A DNA stretch of 64,000 nt from Arthrobacter sp. Hiyo8 (GCA_001549895.1 AP014720.1:124001-188000), one strand, 5' to 3'. Shown: positions 10,698-20,803, counted from the stretch's first letter. Notes: generated from the sequence alone by a model not told the origin. A program made the numbers and translations.

Positions 10698-11393
10698 GTG
10701 CGCGCCTACATCGACGCTGAAATCCTCGAACCCGGCTACCACACCCTGGAGGCCGACGCCCAAGGCCGGGTCACCGTCGCGGAAGCCAGCGTCTACGTGA
10801 TCCCCGACATCGGCGACGTCAACCTCTTCGAAACCTTGGACGCGCACAGCGCCGAACTGTCCCAATTCGCCGAAGCGTTCATCGCTGCAGGCTCCGAGCC
10901 CAATCAGCTCAGCACCGAGGGTGAACCAGTCCTCCAAGGCGACCTGATGATCGTGACCTGGGTGAGCGTCCAGCCCCGGTTCCGCGGGCACCGGGCCGGG
11001 CACCAAGTACTCAAAGCCATCCTTCACGCAGTAGGCCGCGGTACCGTCGTCACCGCCCTGCACGCGGCGCCCCGGCTCCAGGACGGCATGGAAGAAGGAT
11101 CCGTAAAACACCGGATGGAATGCCGCGCCCTCGCCAAGTACTGGGGTGAACTCTCGTTCCGGCCACTGCACCGCAACGTCATGGTCCTGACCTACGACGA
11201 CATGCTCGTCATGCTCGACGACGATGACCAGGAGGACGAAGACAACAACCTCGACGAGCTGCGTGATGTGCCACTGCTTCAGCTCTCCCAGAAACAGCGC
11301 GACGCAGTGTTCAGGGACCTCCAAGTCAAGCTCGACGAAGCCCCATCGCACGGGAGCCAAACCATACAAACCGTGACTTCTAGCAGTCCATAG
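10698..11393 (+). CDS. hypothetical protein with a GNAT-like motif
   Basis: Not recognised at family level. The middle contains VSVQPRFRGHRAGHQVLKAI, which looks like the acetyl-CoA-binding V..(R/Q)xxGxG/A loop of GNAT acyltransferases, so an N-acetyltransferase role is possible. C-terminal third is very acidic (DDDDQEDEDNN) and then basic. GTG 10698 is the listed start, but the frame is open back to 10653 and reads plausibly (PDYPQSWDVRAY), so the N-terminus may have been cut when the resolvase fragment arrived. Intact over 231 residues. Confidence 0.5.
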   Translation: MRAYIDAEILEPGYHTLEADAQGRVTVAEASVYVIPDIGDVNLFETLDAHSAELSQFAEAFIAAGSEPNQLSTEGEPVLQGDLMIVTWVSVQPRFRGHRAGHQVLKAILHAVGRGTVVTALHAAPRLQDGMEEGSVKHRMECRALAKYWGELSFRPLHRNVMVLTYDDMLVMLDDDDQEDEDNNLDELRDVPLLQLSQKQRDAVFRDLQVKLDEAPSHGSQTIQTVTSSSP

Positions 11394-11509
11394 TTGGGGT
11401 CAATCCGGGTTACCCACGGCTGGAAATTGGGAGCCATAGGGTAGCTCCCTTGGCAGCAGTAGCGGTGGATAACCCATCAGGATTTTCCCCAGCTGTGGGC
11501 AGCGGAACT

Positions 11510-11536
11510 AATTGTCCAGAGGGTCTCTGGACAATT
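11510..11536. promoter_or_regulatory. 12-bp perfect hairpin/palindrome
   Basis: AATTGTCCAGAG, three bases, then CTCTGGACAATT. There is no T-run after it, so it looks more like an operator than a terminator. It lies 240 bases before the ATPase gene at 11773 and downstream of 11393. Confidence 0.55.
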
Positions 11537-11727
11537 GAGCACCAAGCTGCCGCACAAACCAGTTCGCTAGGGAAGGAAGGCTCTGTTGAGCCCTGCATTT
11601 GCCCAGGCGGTGTCCGGACAAATGAGGACTGGAGCGTCGGCGCTCCCAGACAATGTGGCGGGATTGGGAGCCGGCCGGTACCGGGCCACAGCCACGGGGT
11701 CGCACAAACGCCCAAATGATAAGCTGA

Positions 11728-11765
11728 GATTCACAAGATTCACAGGATTCATAGACATTCACAGG
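11728..11765 (+). repeat. four near-identical 9-bp tandem repeats upstream of the ATPase gene
   Basis: GATTCACAA, GATTCACAG, GATTCATAG and ACATTCACAGG follow each other directly and end 7 bases before ATG 11773. The last copy overlaps the ribosome-binding region (AGGAG). May be a phased protein-binding array controlling the gene; function is inference. Confidence 0.55.
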
Positions 11766-11772
11766 AGTGCTC

Positions 11773-12847
11773 ATGGAAAACCCGTTTCGTCCAACAGCAG
11801 GAGCGACTCCGCCCGATCTGGTCGGGCGCGGGGAGTGCTGGACGAGTTCGCATACGGTCTACGTCTCGGTTCGGGAGCCCCGGGTCTCTTGACCATTTTC
11901 ACCGGAGCCCGGGCATCGGCAAGACCGTCATGCTGGGCGCCGCCGAAGACCTCGCCATAGCAAGTGGCTGGGCGGTAGTTTCCGAGACCGCGACCGGAGG
12001 GTTCCTGGGCCGCATCGGTGAAGCAATGCGACGGCTAACCAATGAACTGGGAGACGGGCCCACAGGCCGGCGGGTCACCGCGTTGTCAGTTGCCGGCTTC
12101 GCCGTGACGACCCAACTCGCTCCTGAGGAACAGGTTGACTGGCGCGTCCGCGGTGCAGAGCTTCTCCGCCTGCTGGCACAGCGCGGCACCGGCCTGGTCA
12201 TCACCGTTGACGAGATCCATGCCGCTGATCGCACCGAATTATCCCAACTCGCGGCCGACGTGCAGCACTTCATCCGCGAGGGACTGCCCATCGGGCTCAT
12301 CTTTGCCGGATTGCCTGCCGCAGTCTCCGACCTGCTCAATGAAGGAGTCGCCACGTTCTTGCGCAGAGCAGACCGCATCGACCTTCACGCAGCTTCCATC
12401 GCCGAAGTCGAACGCTCCTTTGCCGAGACATTTGAAGGCGCAGGTAAGACCCTCGGCCCCGAACTGGCCAGGAACGCGGCAGAAGGCACCGGCGGCTACC
12501 CTTTCCTGATCCAGCTGGTCGGCTACTACCTCTGGCAGGAAGCCGAAAGTGCCCTTGGAGGCCTGGACACTGCAGCCGTAAACAGAGCAGTCGCCGCAGC
12601 CCGCCGCCGAAACGAACGCGTGGTCATTGAAGCGGCACTGTCTACAACATCCGGGAGAGATCGTGACTTCCTTCAGGCCATGGCGGAGGATCACGGGCCT
12701 TCCTCCACCACAGACATCGGCAAACGAACCGGCATGCGGCCCAACGCCGTGGGAAACTACCGAACCCGGCTGCTGGACGCCGGGCTAATAGAGCCTGCAG
12801 GACACGGCTTGTGGACTTCGCAATCCCAGGACTACGCGAGTACCTGA
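11773..12847 (+). pseudogene. AAA/P-loop ATPase (ORC/AAA_16-like) with C-terminal winged helix, frameshifted
   Basis: Rejoined product of about 358 residues. ATG 11773 (MENPFRPTAGATPP) follows AGGAG. Two single-base losses, near 11833 and 11912, split the frame; repaired, they give an LVGR...VLDEF helix, LLTIFTGARGIGKT (Walker A) and later GLVITVDEIH (Walker B). The C-terminal 80 residues carry a winged-helix-like segment (SSTTDIGKRTGMRPNAVGNYRTRLLDAGLI), as in archaeal Cdc6/AAA_16 ATPases that bind DNA. Role unknown; such genes are common on actinobacterial mobile regions. Nothing else is co-transcribed. Confidence 0.75.
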
Positions 12848-13205
12848 CACCGCGCTCCACCCATTAGTAGAGGCCTCGTTCCGCCGAGCTTTTAGGGGAG
12901 GCGTGCTTTATGCCACGGGGTTTCACGTGGGCACCGGTGTGGTCTGGATGAGCCCAACGTTCGTGCGGGGCCTGCGGGTGATTCCAGCGGCGCTGCCCAC
13001 GTTGCCCGGCGGCTTTGACTCCCGCCCTTCACAGGGAACTCCAAGGTTCGGACACGCCTAATGAACCGAAGCTTCGGTCAACCGCTATTTGACCGGAGCT
13101 TCACCAATTGAGCGTTTTCCGGGTACCTGGGGCCTGGGTCGTTGACGTCTTCTGTCAGATTTGAGTCTAAGACTGTTCGCCCGGGGAAATGCAGGAACCG
13201 TATTG
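12848..13205. other. intergenic flank of the transposon, target site at its end
   Basis: No gene recognised. The last six bases, GTATTG (13200-13205), are repeated directly at 17040-17045 on the other side of the transposon and are read as its target duplication. Confidence 0.6.
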
Positions 13206-13257
13206 TGTGACTTTTCGTTGGAAATGGCGGTTTTTTCACAGTCGAGAATGGCGGTTT
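13206..13257 (+). repeat. transposon left end with two transposase-site repeats
   Basis: TGTGACTTTT tip, then AATGGCGGTTT at 13223 and 13247, 24 bases apart. Confidence 0.85.
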
Positions 13258-13448
13258 ACAGCGGTGATCGCGCAGGGAAATGCCAGTCGGTGAGGGGCGA
13301 CGAGGTGCGCCTGAATCGTTCGTATTCGATACAAGTGAGTGGGCTCGTTCAAAGGCTGCGGTGAGCCCCGATTTTTGTAGCAAAACCCAGTACTCATTTC
13401 TATGTTCCGGTTCTTCCTTTGGTTGACGGGTATCGGTACATTTGGCGC

Positions 13449-14060
13449 ATGGGAGATTTACTGGGCTACGCCAGGGTATCGACCGGGGGTCAGGACGCAG
13501 CCCTCCAGCACGACGCCTTGACGGCGGCCGGCTGCTACCGCATCTTCACCGACACGGCGTCCGGTTCCCTTGAGTCCCGGCCGGAACTGGCCAAGGTCCT
13601 GGATCAGCTGCGGCCCGGCGACACGCTGGTGGTGTGGCGTCTGGACCGGTTGGGACGCTCGATCCGGCACCTGATCGATCAGTTGGCTGCACTGCAGGAA
13701 CGCGGCATCGGGTTCCGGTCCCTGCAGGAGAACATTGACACGACCTCTTCCGGTGGCCGCCTGGTCTTTCACATTTTCGCTTCGCTGGCGGAATTCGAAC
13801 GGGATCTTGTCCGGGAGCGGACCAACGCGGGCCTTCAGGCGGCCCGGGCCCGCGGTCGCAAGGGTGGGCGCCCTTCCCTTCTGACCCGGGAGAAACTGGT
13901 GACTGCCCGGCGTCTCTATGCTCAGAAGGACATGACGGTGGCGAAGATTGGTGAAGTCCTCGGAGTCAGCCGGACCACCGTCTACCGGGCCCTGCACAGG
14001 GAACCCGCGGCCGCTCCGCCGCCCCGGCGCAAATCCGCCGCCACAAAGACGACGGTGTAG
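13449..14060 (+). CDS. serine resolvase/invertase of the transposon
   Basis: Resolves transposon cointegrates by serine recombination. ATG 13449 gives MGDLLGYARVSTGGQD with the nucleophile in YARVS, then VVWRLDRLGRSIRHLIDQL, FHIFASLAEFERDLVRERT, and a C-terminal helix-turn-helix (TVAKIGEVLGVSRTTVYRAL) plus a Lys/Pro tail. About 203 residues, normal for Tn3/Hin-type recombinases. An upstream GTG at 13419 would add ten atypical residues. Intact. tniA begins 2 bases after the stop, so the two are translated together. First gene of the transposon, transcribed away from the left end. Confidence 0.92.
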   Translation: MGDLLGYARVSTGGQDAALQHDALTAAGCYRIFTDTASGSLESRPELAKVLDQLRPGDTLVVWRLDRLGRSIRHLIDQLAALQERGIGFRSLQENIDTTSSGGRLVFHIFASLAEFERDLVRERTNAGLQAARARGRKGGRPSLLTREKLVTARRLYAQKDMTVAKIGEVLGVSRTTVYRALHREPAAAPPPRRKSAATKTTV

Positions 14061-14062
14061 GC

Positions 14063-15526
14063 ATGGGTGAAGGCAGTAAGTCTCTGGGCGCAGACACTGC
14101 TTTCGGGTCTGTGGGAAGAGCCCTGGCGCGGTGGGCTGTCCTGCGCCGCCACGTCGAGGACGGGTCCCTTTAAAGGAGCTCTCGGTGGAACAGTCGATCG
14201 GGCTGCGGACCCTGGAACGGTGGCATGCCATCTTCAAAGAAGGGGGCATGCCGGCATTGGCCGGCTCCGAGCCGCCGCCACGGCCCCGCAAGATTCCGTT
14301 GGAACTTGTGTCGCTGATTAGCGGCCTGGCACTGGTGAAGCCGCCCTTGTCCACGGCGGCCATTGCCCGGAAAGCCAACCGGGCGGCAACGGATCGGGGG
14401 TGGCCCGCCGTCTCCTACAGCACGGTCCGCACCGTCACCAAGGGCCTTGACCCCGGTATGAGGACCCTTGCCCATCAGGGTACGGCGGCCTACCGGGACC
14501 AGTACGAACTCATCTGGCGGCGCCGTGCCGGTGGCCCAATGCCCATTGGCAGGCCGACCACACCGAACTGGACATCCTGATACTGGACGCCGACCTCAAA
14601 CCAGCGCGTCCCTGGCTGACCACCATCCTCGATGACTATTCACGTGCGATCTGCGGGTACATGGTTTTTCTGGGTGCACCGTCCGCAATGAACACCGCCC
14701 TGGCCTTGCGCCAGGGAATCTGGCCCAAGGCCGTGAGCGGGTGGCCGATGTGCGGAATCCCAGACGTGCTCTACGTGGACCACGGCAGTGACTTCACAAG
14801 CCACCATCTGGCCCAAACGGCAATGGACCTGCATTTCGAAATCACCTATTCCACCATCGCCAGACCGCAGGGAAGGGGAAAGATCGAACGTTTCTTCGGG
14901 ACGCTGAACACCGAGCTCCTCGCCGAGCTTCCAGGGCACCTGAGCCCCGGGAACCGGGCCCCGGAGCCGGTCCTCACGCTGCCCGAACTCGACGATGCCG
15001 TGGGCCGTTTCATCACCGGAACCTACCACCGGCGCACGCACTCCGAGATCAACTCCACCCCGAACCGGGCGTGGATCGCGGACGGCTGGCTACCCCGGCT
15101 GCCCGCATCCATCGAGGAACTGAACCTTTTGCTCCTGACCATCCCCAGACCCAGGATCGTCCACCGGGACGGAGTGCATTTCCTCGGGCTGCGTTACCTC
15201 TCCCCACTGCTGGCAGCCTACGTCGGCGAGCAGGTCATCATCCGCTACGATCCGCGCGATATCACCGAGATCCGCATCTTCCACAAGGGCCGGTATCTGT
15301 GCAAAGCGGGAGACCCGACCCACGAAACCTCCACCCTGACCCTCAAAGAGATTCAAAGCGCCAGGGCAGCCCGTCGGCGCGAACTGCGCAGTCAGATCAA
15401 CGAACACATCGCGGTGGTCGCGGAGTACCTGCCCGACGCACTCCCGCACGAGTCAGGCGCAACGAGAATTCACGGGCTGAACCCGCGAAGCTTCCCGCAT
15501 TGCGGATCTATGAGGAGGACGACTGA
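14063..15526 (+). pseudogene. tniA: TniA-like DDE transposase (Mu/rve superfamily), frameshifted
   Basis: Catalyses strand transfer of the transposon ends. ATG 14063 begins a product whose frames must be joined near 14166, 14525 and 15480; each join needs one extra base. The joined protein has an N-terminal HTH region (ALARWAVLRRHVEDG, GLRTLERWHAIFKEGG), then the DDE core: first Asp in HWQADHTELDILILD, second in LYVDHGSDFTSHH, Glu in GKIERFFGTLN, followed by the Mu C-terminal beta-barrel (YDPRDITEIRIFHKGRYLC). The frame ending KLPALRIYEEDD stops at 15526, its stop overlapping the tniB start (TGATG), the coupling usual in this family. Length near 485 residues is normal. Confidence 0.88.
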
Positions 15527-16335
15527 TGGCCGCCACAAGCTTTGTTGCCACGAAGGAACATCGCAGATTCATCGAGTTTGCCGACGCTGTGCGCCGCCAA
15601 CGCACGATCGGCATCTGTTTTGGTCAGGCAGGAATCGGCAAGACCCTCTCCGCCAGGCACTACGCGAACTGGAATAAAGCCGCAGATCTCCTGGAGCAAT
15701 GGGGCCACGGGACGACTCGGACTTCCAGGTCTACGCGGCACTGGCCAGACGCCGGACCGTCTTCTACACCCCGGGGGTGCTCACTACGCCCAAAGAGCTC
15801 CGGACGGAAATCAACGATCTCACCTTGCGGGTATCCCTCTGCATCGACCAACAACTATACAAAACAGCCCAGAAAGCAGGCCCGGCACCAGCGCGAGCAA
15901 GAACGTGGAACTGATCATCATTGACGAATCCGAACGGCTCGGCCCGACGGCCCTTGAACTGATCAGGGACCGCTTCGACCGCGACAACATCGCCTTAATC
16001 CTCATCGGCATGCCCGGAATCGAAAAACAGTTCAGCGCTATGCGCAGCTATACAGCAGAGTCGGATTCGCCCACGAGTACCGCCCTCTCTCAGGGGAAGA
16101 GCTGCGCTTCGTTCTGGACCGCCGCTGGCACCGCCTCGGACAGGACCTCAACCCCGACGACTTCACCGACTCCCAGGCCGTCGCCGCAATTGCCCGCATC
16201 ACCAGGGGTAACTTCCGGCTCATCGACCGGCTCTTCACCCAGATGGAGCGAGTCATGCGCATCAACGAACTGACCGCTATTACCGACGACGTCGTCGAAC
16301 CCGCACGCTCCACCCTCGTCATCGGTATCAGCTGA
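15526..16335 (+). pseudogene. tniB: TniB-like transposition ATPase, frameshifted
   Basis: AAA ATPase that selects target DNA and activates TniA. ATG 15526 overlaps the tniA stop. Walker A is FGQAGIGKT, Walker B ELIIIDESERL; the protein ends RLFTQMERVMRINELTAI.... Three breaks, near 15697, 15890 and 16035, each step the frame by one in the same direction, as three single-base losses would. Between them lie conserved stretches WGPRDDSDFQVYAAL, LIRDRFDRDNIALILIGMPG and RVGFAHEYRPLSGEELRF. About 270 residues when joined, as expected for TniB/Tn552 ORF271. Confidence 0.86.
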
Positions 16336-16361
16336 ACCATCACCCTTCCCACGGAGGACCC

Positions 16362-16921
16362 ATGCCTGGACAGCGCATCGGATACATCAGGGTCAGCAAC
16401 CTGGACCAGAAACCCCAACCTCAGCTCGCGGGCGTCCAACTGGACAGGATCTTCGCCGACAAGTCCTCGGGCAAAGACGTGAAGCGGCCCAACTCGAGGA
16501 GCTGTTGTCCTACGCCCGAGGCGGCGACACCATCGTCGTGCACAGCATGGACCGTCTCGCCCGAAACCTCCTCGACCTGCGCGCCCTGATAGAAAGACTC
16601 ACCATCAGAGGCGTGCGGGTCGAGTTCATCAATGAAGGCTTGACCTTTACCAACGAGGACTCACCCAAGGCCAATCTGATGCTCTCCATGATGAGCGCCC
16701 TCGCCGAGTTCGAGCGCGCCCTGATCCGTGAACGCCAACGCGAGGGGATCACGCTGGCAAAAGCCCGCGGTGTCTACCGCGGACGCAGCAAAGCACTCAC
16801 TCCCGACGAAGCAGCCGAGCTGCGACAGCTCGCCGCAGCAGGAGAACCCAAATCCGGACTTGCACGCCAATACGGGATCAGCCGGGAAACCGTCTACCAA
16901 TACCTGAGAACAAACACCTGA
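16362..16921 (+). pseudogene. second serine resolvase of the transposon, frameshifted
   Basis: MPGQRIGYIRVSNLDQ holds the catalytic Ser (YIRVS). After a single-base loss near 16490 the next frame continues LLSYARGGDTIVVHSMDRLARNL, MLSMMSALAEFERALIRERQ and an HTH end (SGLARQYGISRETVYQYL). It resembles the Tn21/Tn5053 TniR type and sits 26 bases after tniB. It differs clearly in sequence from the resolvase at 13449, so one small element carries two recombinases. Confidence 0.87.
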
Positions 16922-16989
16922 TCTGCCCGAAGACAACACCGGCAAGACACGAGATCTACCAAGCCAAATGTCACGCGTTGGACAGAACC

Positions 16990-17045
16990 AAACCGCCATT
17001 CCCAACTATAAAAACCGCCATTCCTTACTAAAAGTCACAGTATTG
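16990..17045 (-). repeat. transposon right end and target duplication
   Basis: Reverse AATGGCGGTTT at 17022-17012 and 17000-16990, tip TGTGACTTTT ending at 17039, followed by the duplicated GTATTG at 17040-17045. Confidence 0.85.
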
Positions 17046-17143
17046 GAACCTATTCTGACGGTGTTTGACTGGGCTGCCCGACGTCGGGTTGGGGTGTACC
17101 CCTACGCACCAGGCGCTGCACCGTGTACCCGGCGCCCAAGCAG

Positions 17144-17560
17144 CTAGGCGAGCCACGCCTTCCAGTTTTCGCGAGGTTTGCACCCTAGGGCCAATGACAC
17201 CTCAATCGCGACCCGACGAACATTAGGTGCCACCTCTCTGGCAACCGCTGGTGTGAACCGTTCTGCAAGACCTGAGAGTGAGATCGCACCGCAAACTGTG
17301 CCGTCGAGTCCAAAGACGGGGGCCGCAACGCCGCTCGCCTCCATGCGATGGTCGCGAAAGGACATCCCCATGCCTTCTCGTGCAATTTCATCCAGCCGGG
17401 CGCGCAACTGCTCGGGCTCAATCAGGGTGTAGGGCGTTAAGGGCTCTAGTGATTCGGCCAAGAGACGCTCACGCTCTTCTGGGTCCAGGAATGCCAACAT
17501 TGCGTTGCCTGTCGGGCCGGCGTGCAGCGGATGCCGGACTCCCACCTCTACTCTCATCCT
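17144..17560 (-). pseudogene. IclR-family regulator, C-terminal effector domain only
   Basis: Matches the IclR ligand-binding domain: VEVGVRHPLHAGPTGNAMLAFL, then RDHRMEASGVAAPVFGLDG and AISLSGLAERFTPAV. The N-terminal winged helix and linker (about 100 residues) are missing; upstream of about 17560 the frame becomes low-complexity and contains a short direct repeat (GGTCCCTGGCCTGC twice, 17570-17600). Loss probably happened when the neighbouring GntR gene region was rearranged. Not expected to bind DNA. Confidence 0.8.
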
Positions 17561-17660
17561 GATTTCCTGCGGTCCCTGGCCTGCGGTCCCTGGCCTGTGG
17601 GCCCCTCCGAGCGGAGGCAAGGTCGTCAGGGCTCATCGTCAGGTCGAATTCGGGGTGCAC

Positions 17661-18338
17661 TTACGTCTGGTTTGGAGTTTGGGCTCGGAGCGCGTTGTGG
17701 AGCTGATTGGACATCTCCTGCCGGAAACCATCGACGTTACCTTCCAGAGCAAGCGCAGCCAACCGCTCGTGTTCAACCGCAATGTCATGCAGGTCGCTGT
17801 AAGTAGGATGGTCGATCGAGAGGTAGAGACGCAGCTTGTTCTCCCAGCCGTTCCAGAGACCTCGCAGAACGGCGTTCCCTGAAAATTGGTAGAAGAGCCT
17901 GTGGAAGCGAAGGTGCGCGTCAACGCTGCCCGGAATATCGTTGGTGTCCGCGGCCCCATAGAGTTCCGCGATGGCTTGCTTCAACCGGAGCCGCTCAGGA
18001 CCCTGTAGCGTTGGGGCAGCGAGCTCGGCAGCGTAAGGCTCGAGAAGTACCCGGACGGCTGCGATCTCGGCGATGTCGTGAGCACTCACTTCCGCAACGA
18101 ACGATCCCCGGAAGGGGATTTTCAAGATCAGCCCTTCCTCCTCAAGCCTGGTCAGTGCCTCACGCAGCGGGGACCGACTGATCCCGAGATCTGCAGCGAT
18201 GTGCGTCTCGCGCAGTTGCTCCCCAGGATGCAGGGTACCGTCTAGGATGGCGGTACGGAGCACTCCGTAGACCCCATCCGGCGTCTTCGTCCGCTGCTCC
18301 TGCCAGTGGAACTGGTGATCCATCACACAGCCTCCCAT
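17661..18338 (-). CDS. GntR-family regulator, FCD subfamily (copy 1)
   Basis: DNA-binding repressor/activator responding to a small organic acid or amine. Winged-helix HTH at about 20-85 (ETHIAADLGISRSPLREALTRLEEEGLI), FCD domain at about 90-215 with metal-site residues in VDAHLRFHRLFYQ and DIAVEHERLAAL. ATG 18338; an inner ATG at 18323 is also possible. Lies downstream of the FAD-oxidoreductase operon in the same direction, separated by 270 bases. Intact, 225 residues, normal length. Its target is probably one of the palindromes found across the island (inference). Confidence 0.9.
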   Translation of the reverse strand: MGGCVMDHQFHWQEQRTKTPDGVYGVLRTAILDGTLHPGEQLRETHIAADLGISRSPLREALTRLEEEGLILKIPFRGSFVAEVSAHDIAEIAAVRVLLEPYAAELAAPTLQGPERLRLKQAIAELYGAADTNDIPGSVDAHLRFHRLFYQFSGNAVLRGLWNGWENKLRLYLSIDHPTYSDLHDIAVEHERLAALALEGNVDGFRQEMSNQLHNALRAQTPNQT

Positions 18339-18609
18339 GTCGATTCTCGATTAGAAATTCACCGGTAGCTGCGACGGCGGTTCGAAGGGGCCGCAGAATC
18401 AGGCAAACGCGGTGCCTGCCGCGGCGAGAGCACCGAACACTTTTCCAAGGAAGGCCTATGGCAGGCATCCGGGATTTCCATTAACTTCTCCGCTGCTACA
18501 CCCACCACCGGGCCCTCATTCATGAACGGGGTAAGAGTCCGGTGCAGCAGGCATTTTTCTTGTGGGTTTCATAGTTGCCTTCGATGCGGACGACATTCCG
18601 GTTGGTGCA

Positions 18610-20017
18610 TTATTCGTGAAGCCCGGCGAGTCTGCCGCCGAATCGGGCCAGGAGCGAGGTCGTTGTGGACTCCCTGTGCTCTTCCCATTGGTCGGCGAGA
18701 CCGAAGAGCCGGTACATGGCGTGCACCCCCAACCAGCGGATGGGCTCCGGTTCCCACTTCCGTGCGCGGTAGCCAACCCATGGGAGTCTCGTCCGCTCTG
18801 TATGCCGTTCGAAGGCGAGCTCCGCGAGGGTCCTGCCGCCGACGTAGGCGGCTGTGACGCCGTGGCCTGCGTAGCCGGCAGACGCTCCGATCCCAGATGC
18901 CGGGTCCCAGTGCACGCCGCCGTTCCAGTCACGCGTGACGCCCAGGACGCCCGACCAGGCGTGCTCAGCCTCGAAGCGGATCCCCGGGAAGAAGGTGCCG
19001 AGCTTGTGCAAGATGAGGTCGATGGTGGAGCGGGGGTCGATCCGTCGCCGCCTGTGCCTGAGGCGTAGCTGTAGGGACGCCGCGGCCTCCCATGGCTATG
19101 CGGCCGTCCGCTGTTCGTTGGGCGTAGATGAACGTGTGCGCCGAGTCGTTGAGGCATTGGAGCCCGTTCCAGCCGATCTGCTGCCAGGCCTCGTCCGAGA
19201 GGGGCTTGGTGACAATCATCGAGGAATTGATCGGGATCACGGTCCGCTTGCCCAGCAGCGGTCCCGAATAGCCCTCGGTGCAGATGAAGGTCTTAGCCGT
19301 GGTGACGCGCCCGTTGGCCAGGGTGAGGCTCTTGCCCTCGACGCGCTCGATTCGGCTGCCCTCGTAGATCTGGACACCCATGGACGTCAGGGTGTTGGCG
19401 AGGCCGTACACGAGCTTCGCGGGGTGGATGCGGGCGCAGTGTTTGTAGAAGAGGCCGCCGTGGACGGTGGAGATGTTGATCTGGCTCTGGAACTCGTCAC
19501 GGTCGATCAGCTGGCTTTCGTCGTCGGCCAGCCCGTACTTCAGGTCGGCCTCGCGCCTGGCGACAAGCCGGCTCAGCCCTGCCTCGGTGTGGGCCGCGAC
19601 GAGCGCGCCGGCCTTGTGCTGGTCGGCGTCGATGCCCTCAGCCTTGAGGATGTCCAGGACAGCGTCGACGCCGCGGACGAATTCCTGCTGCAGTGCGCGG
19701 CTTGCTTCGATCCCACCGCCCCCAGAAGCGCGGGCGAACTTGGCGCGGTTTCCCGCGGGCATGGCCGACAGCCAGCCGCCATTCCGTCCAGATGCGCCGT
19801 AGCCGACCTGTTCTGCTTCGAATACCGCGACCGAGAGCGACGGTTCGATCTTCTTGGCGAAGTACGCTGCCCACAGGCCTGTGAAGCCGCCGCCGATAAT
19901 TGCCAGGTCTAGGGAGTCTTGTCCTGTGAAGCAGGGGTAGGTGGGCCTCTGGGCCGCGAGCCCGGCCATCCAGAAGCCGAGTTCTCCGTTTCGGGGTGTT
20001 GCCGCAAGCGCTTTCAT
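18610..20017 (-). pseudogene. FAD-dependent oxidoreductase, DAO family (amine oxidase-like), copy 1, frameshifted
   Basis: Glycine-oxidase/PuuB-like flavoenzyme that oxidises an amine to an imine or aldehyde. ATG 20017 follows AGAAGGAAAC, 16 bases after the SDR stop. FAD-binding LAIIGGGFTGLWAAYFAK near residue 38, then YGASGRNGGWLSAMPAG, VEGKSLTLANGRVT, TFICTEGYSGPLL, and MGGRGVP. Two single-base losses near 19065 and 19030 break the frame; rejoined it continues GTFFPGIRFEAEHAWSGVLGVTRDW, GYAGHGVTAAYVGGRTLAEL and ends GGRLAGLHE. About 468 residues. Last gene of the HAD-RidA-PLP-SDR-FAD operon. The substrate is not readable. Confidence 0.85.
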
Positions 20018-20033
20018 GTTTCCTTCTGGTTTT

Positions 20034-20767
20034 TCAGAACGCCGTGTATCCGCCGTCGACGGGGAGGACAGCGCCGGTGATGTAGGACGACTCCGAGGAG
20101 GCGAGGAAGAGGATTGCGTCGGCGACCTCCTTGGGGTGGCGAGGCGCTGGAGCGGTATCTGGGCCTCGCGCTGGCGACGGGTTGCCTCAGGGTCGGGCCT
20201 GCGCTGGAAGGATGCTTCGATGATCGGGGTCGCGGTCAGGCCCGGGGCGACGACGTTGACCCGGATATTCCGCGGAGCCCACTCGATCGCTGCACCTTTG
20301 GCGAGCATGATGATCCCGCCCTTCGCCGCCGAGTACAGGACCTCCTCGGGCTTGCCGACCATGCCGAGGCGTGAGCCGACCAAGACGAACGAGCCGCCCG
20401 CGGCGGGCATCAGCGGGGCGAAGTGCTTCATCACCAGGAACGAGCTGAGCAGGTTGCTGTGCAGCACGTTCTTCGCGTCCTCGTAGGCCATCTCGGTCAG
20501 CGAGCTGCTGACCTGCAGGCCGTGGTTAAGGACGACGACGTCCACGGAACCGAAGGCCTCGGCGGCTTCGGCGGCCAAGCTCTGGACAAAGGCCTCGTCG
20601 TTGAGGTCTCCGGGGACGTACAGGTCTTCGGGTTCGGCGCTCTCGAGGCGTTCCCTGCGGCCGGTGAGCAGCAGTCGCGCCCCCTCACGACGGAAGCGGG
20701 AGCACACCGCCTGCCCGATCCCGCTGTTGGCGCCCGTCACAAGGGCGGTGACCTTCTCAAGCCTCAT
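20034..20767 (-). pseudogene. short-chain dehydrogenase/reductase, frameshifted near C-terminus
   Basis: NAD(P)-dependent oxidoreductase of the classical SDR family. Motifs: TGANSGIG cofactor loop (residues about 11-18), VLNHG (the usual NNAG is changed), catalytic Ser in VLVGSRLG, and YSAAKGG with Tyr/Lys. Near 20137 one base is missing; the repaired tail reads LATPKEVADAILFLAS and ITGAVLPVDGGYTAF, the standard SDR end, stopping at 20034. About 244 residues. Sits between the PLP enzyme (37 bases) and the FAD oxidoreductase (16 bases), so clearly in the operon; it may reduce an aldehyde or oxidise an alcohol intermediate. Confidence 0.87.
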
Positions 20768-20803
20768 GGAGGCACTCCTTCGTGGGTAGGTAGTGGGGTT
20801 GCA

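Larger units (their letters stand above)
13206..17039 (+). mobile_element. Tn552/Tn5053-like transposon, 3.83 kb, complete ends
   Basis: Both ends start TGTGACTTTT (13206 rightward; 17039 leftward). Each end carries two copies of AATGGCGGTTT: 13223-13233 and 13247-13257 on the left, and in reverse at 17012-17022 and 16990-17000 on the right; the outer copy starts 17 bases from each tip. Flanks are direct repeats GTATTG, a 6-bp duplication (5 bp is the usual size in Tn5053/Tn552). Contents in one direction: resolvase, tniA-type DDE transposase, tniB-type ATPase, second resolvase. No tniQ and no cargo gene. The paired internal repeats resemble transposase-binding sites of the Tn7/Tn552 superfamily. 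Confidence 0.88.

Noticed and set aside
17077..17088. CCCGACGTCGGG palindrome as a terminator
   Set aside because: No loop and no neighbouring gene end that fits; probably chance in GC-rich DNA.
17570..17605. Short direct repeat GGTCCCTGGCCTGC
   Set aside because: Two copies only, in a junk stretch next to a truncated gene; too short for a CRISPR or element end.
18965..20767. Single 600-residue frame joining SDR and FAD oxidoreductase
   Set aside because: The fusion arises only because the SDR frame shifts near its end; repaired, the SDR stops at 20034 and the FAD gene has its own start and ribosome site at 20017.
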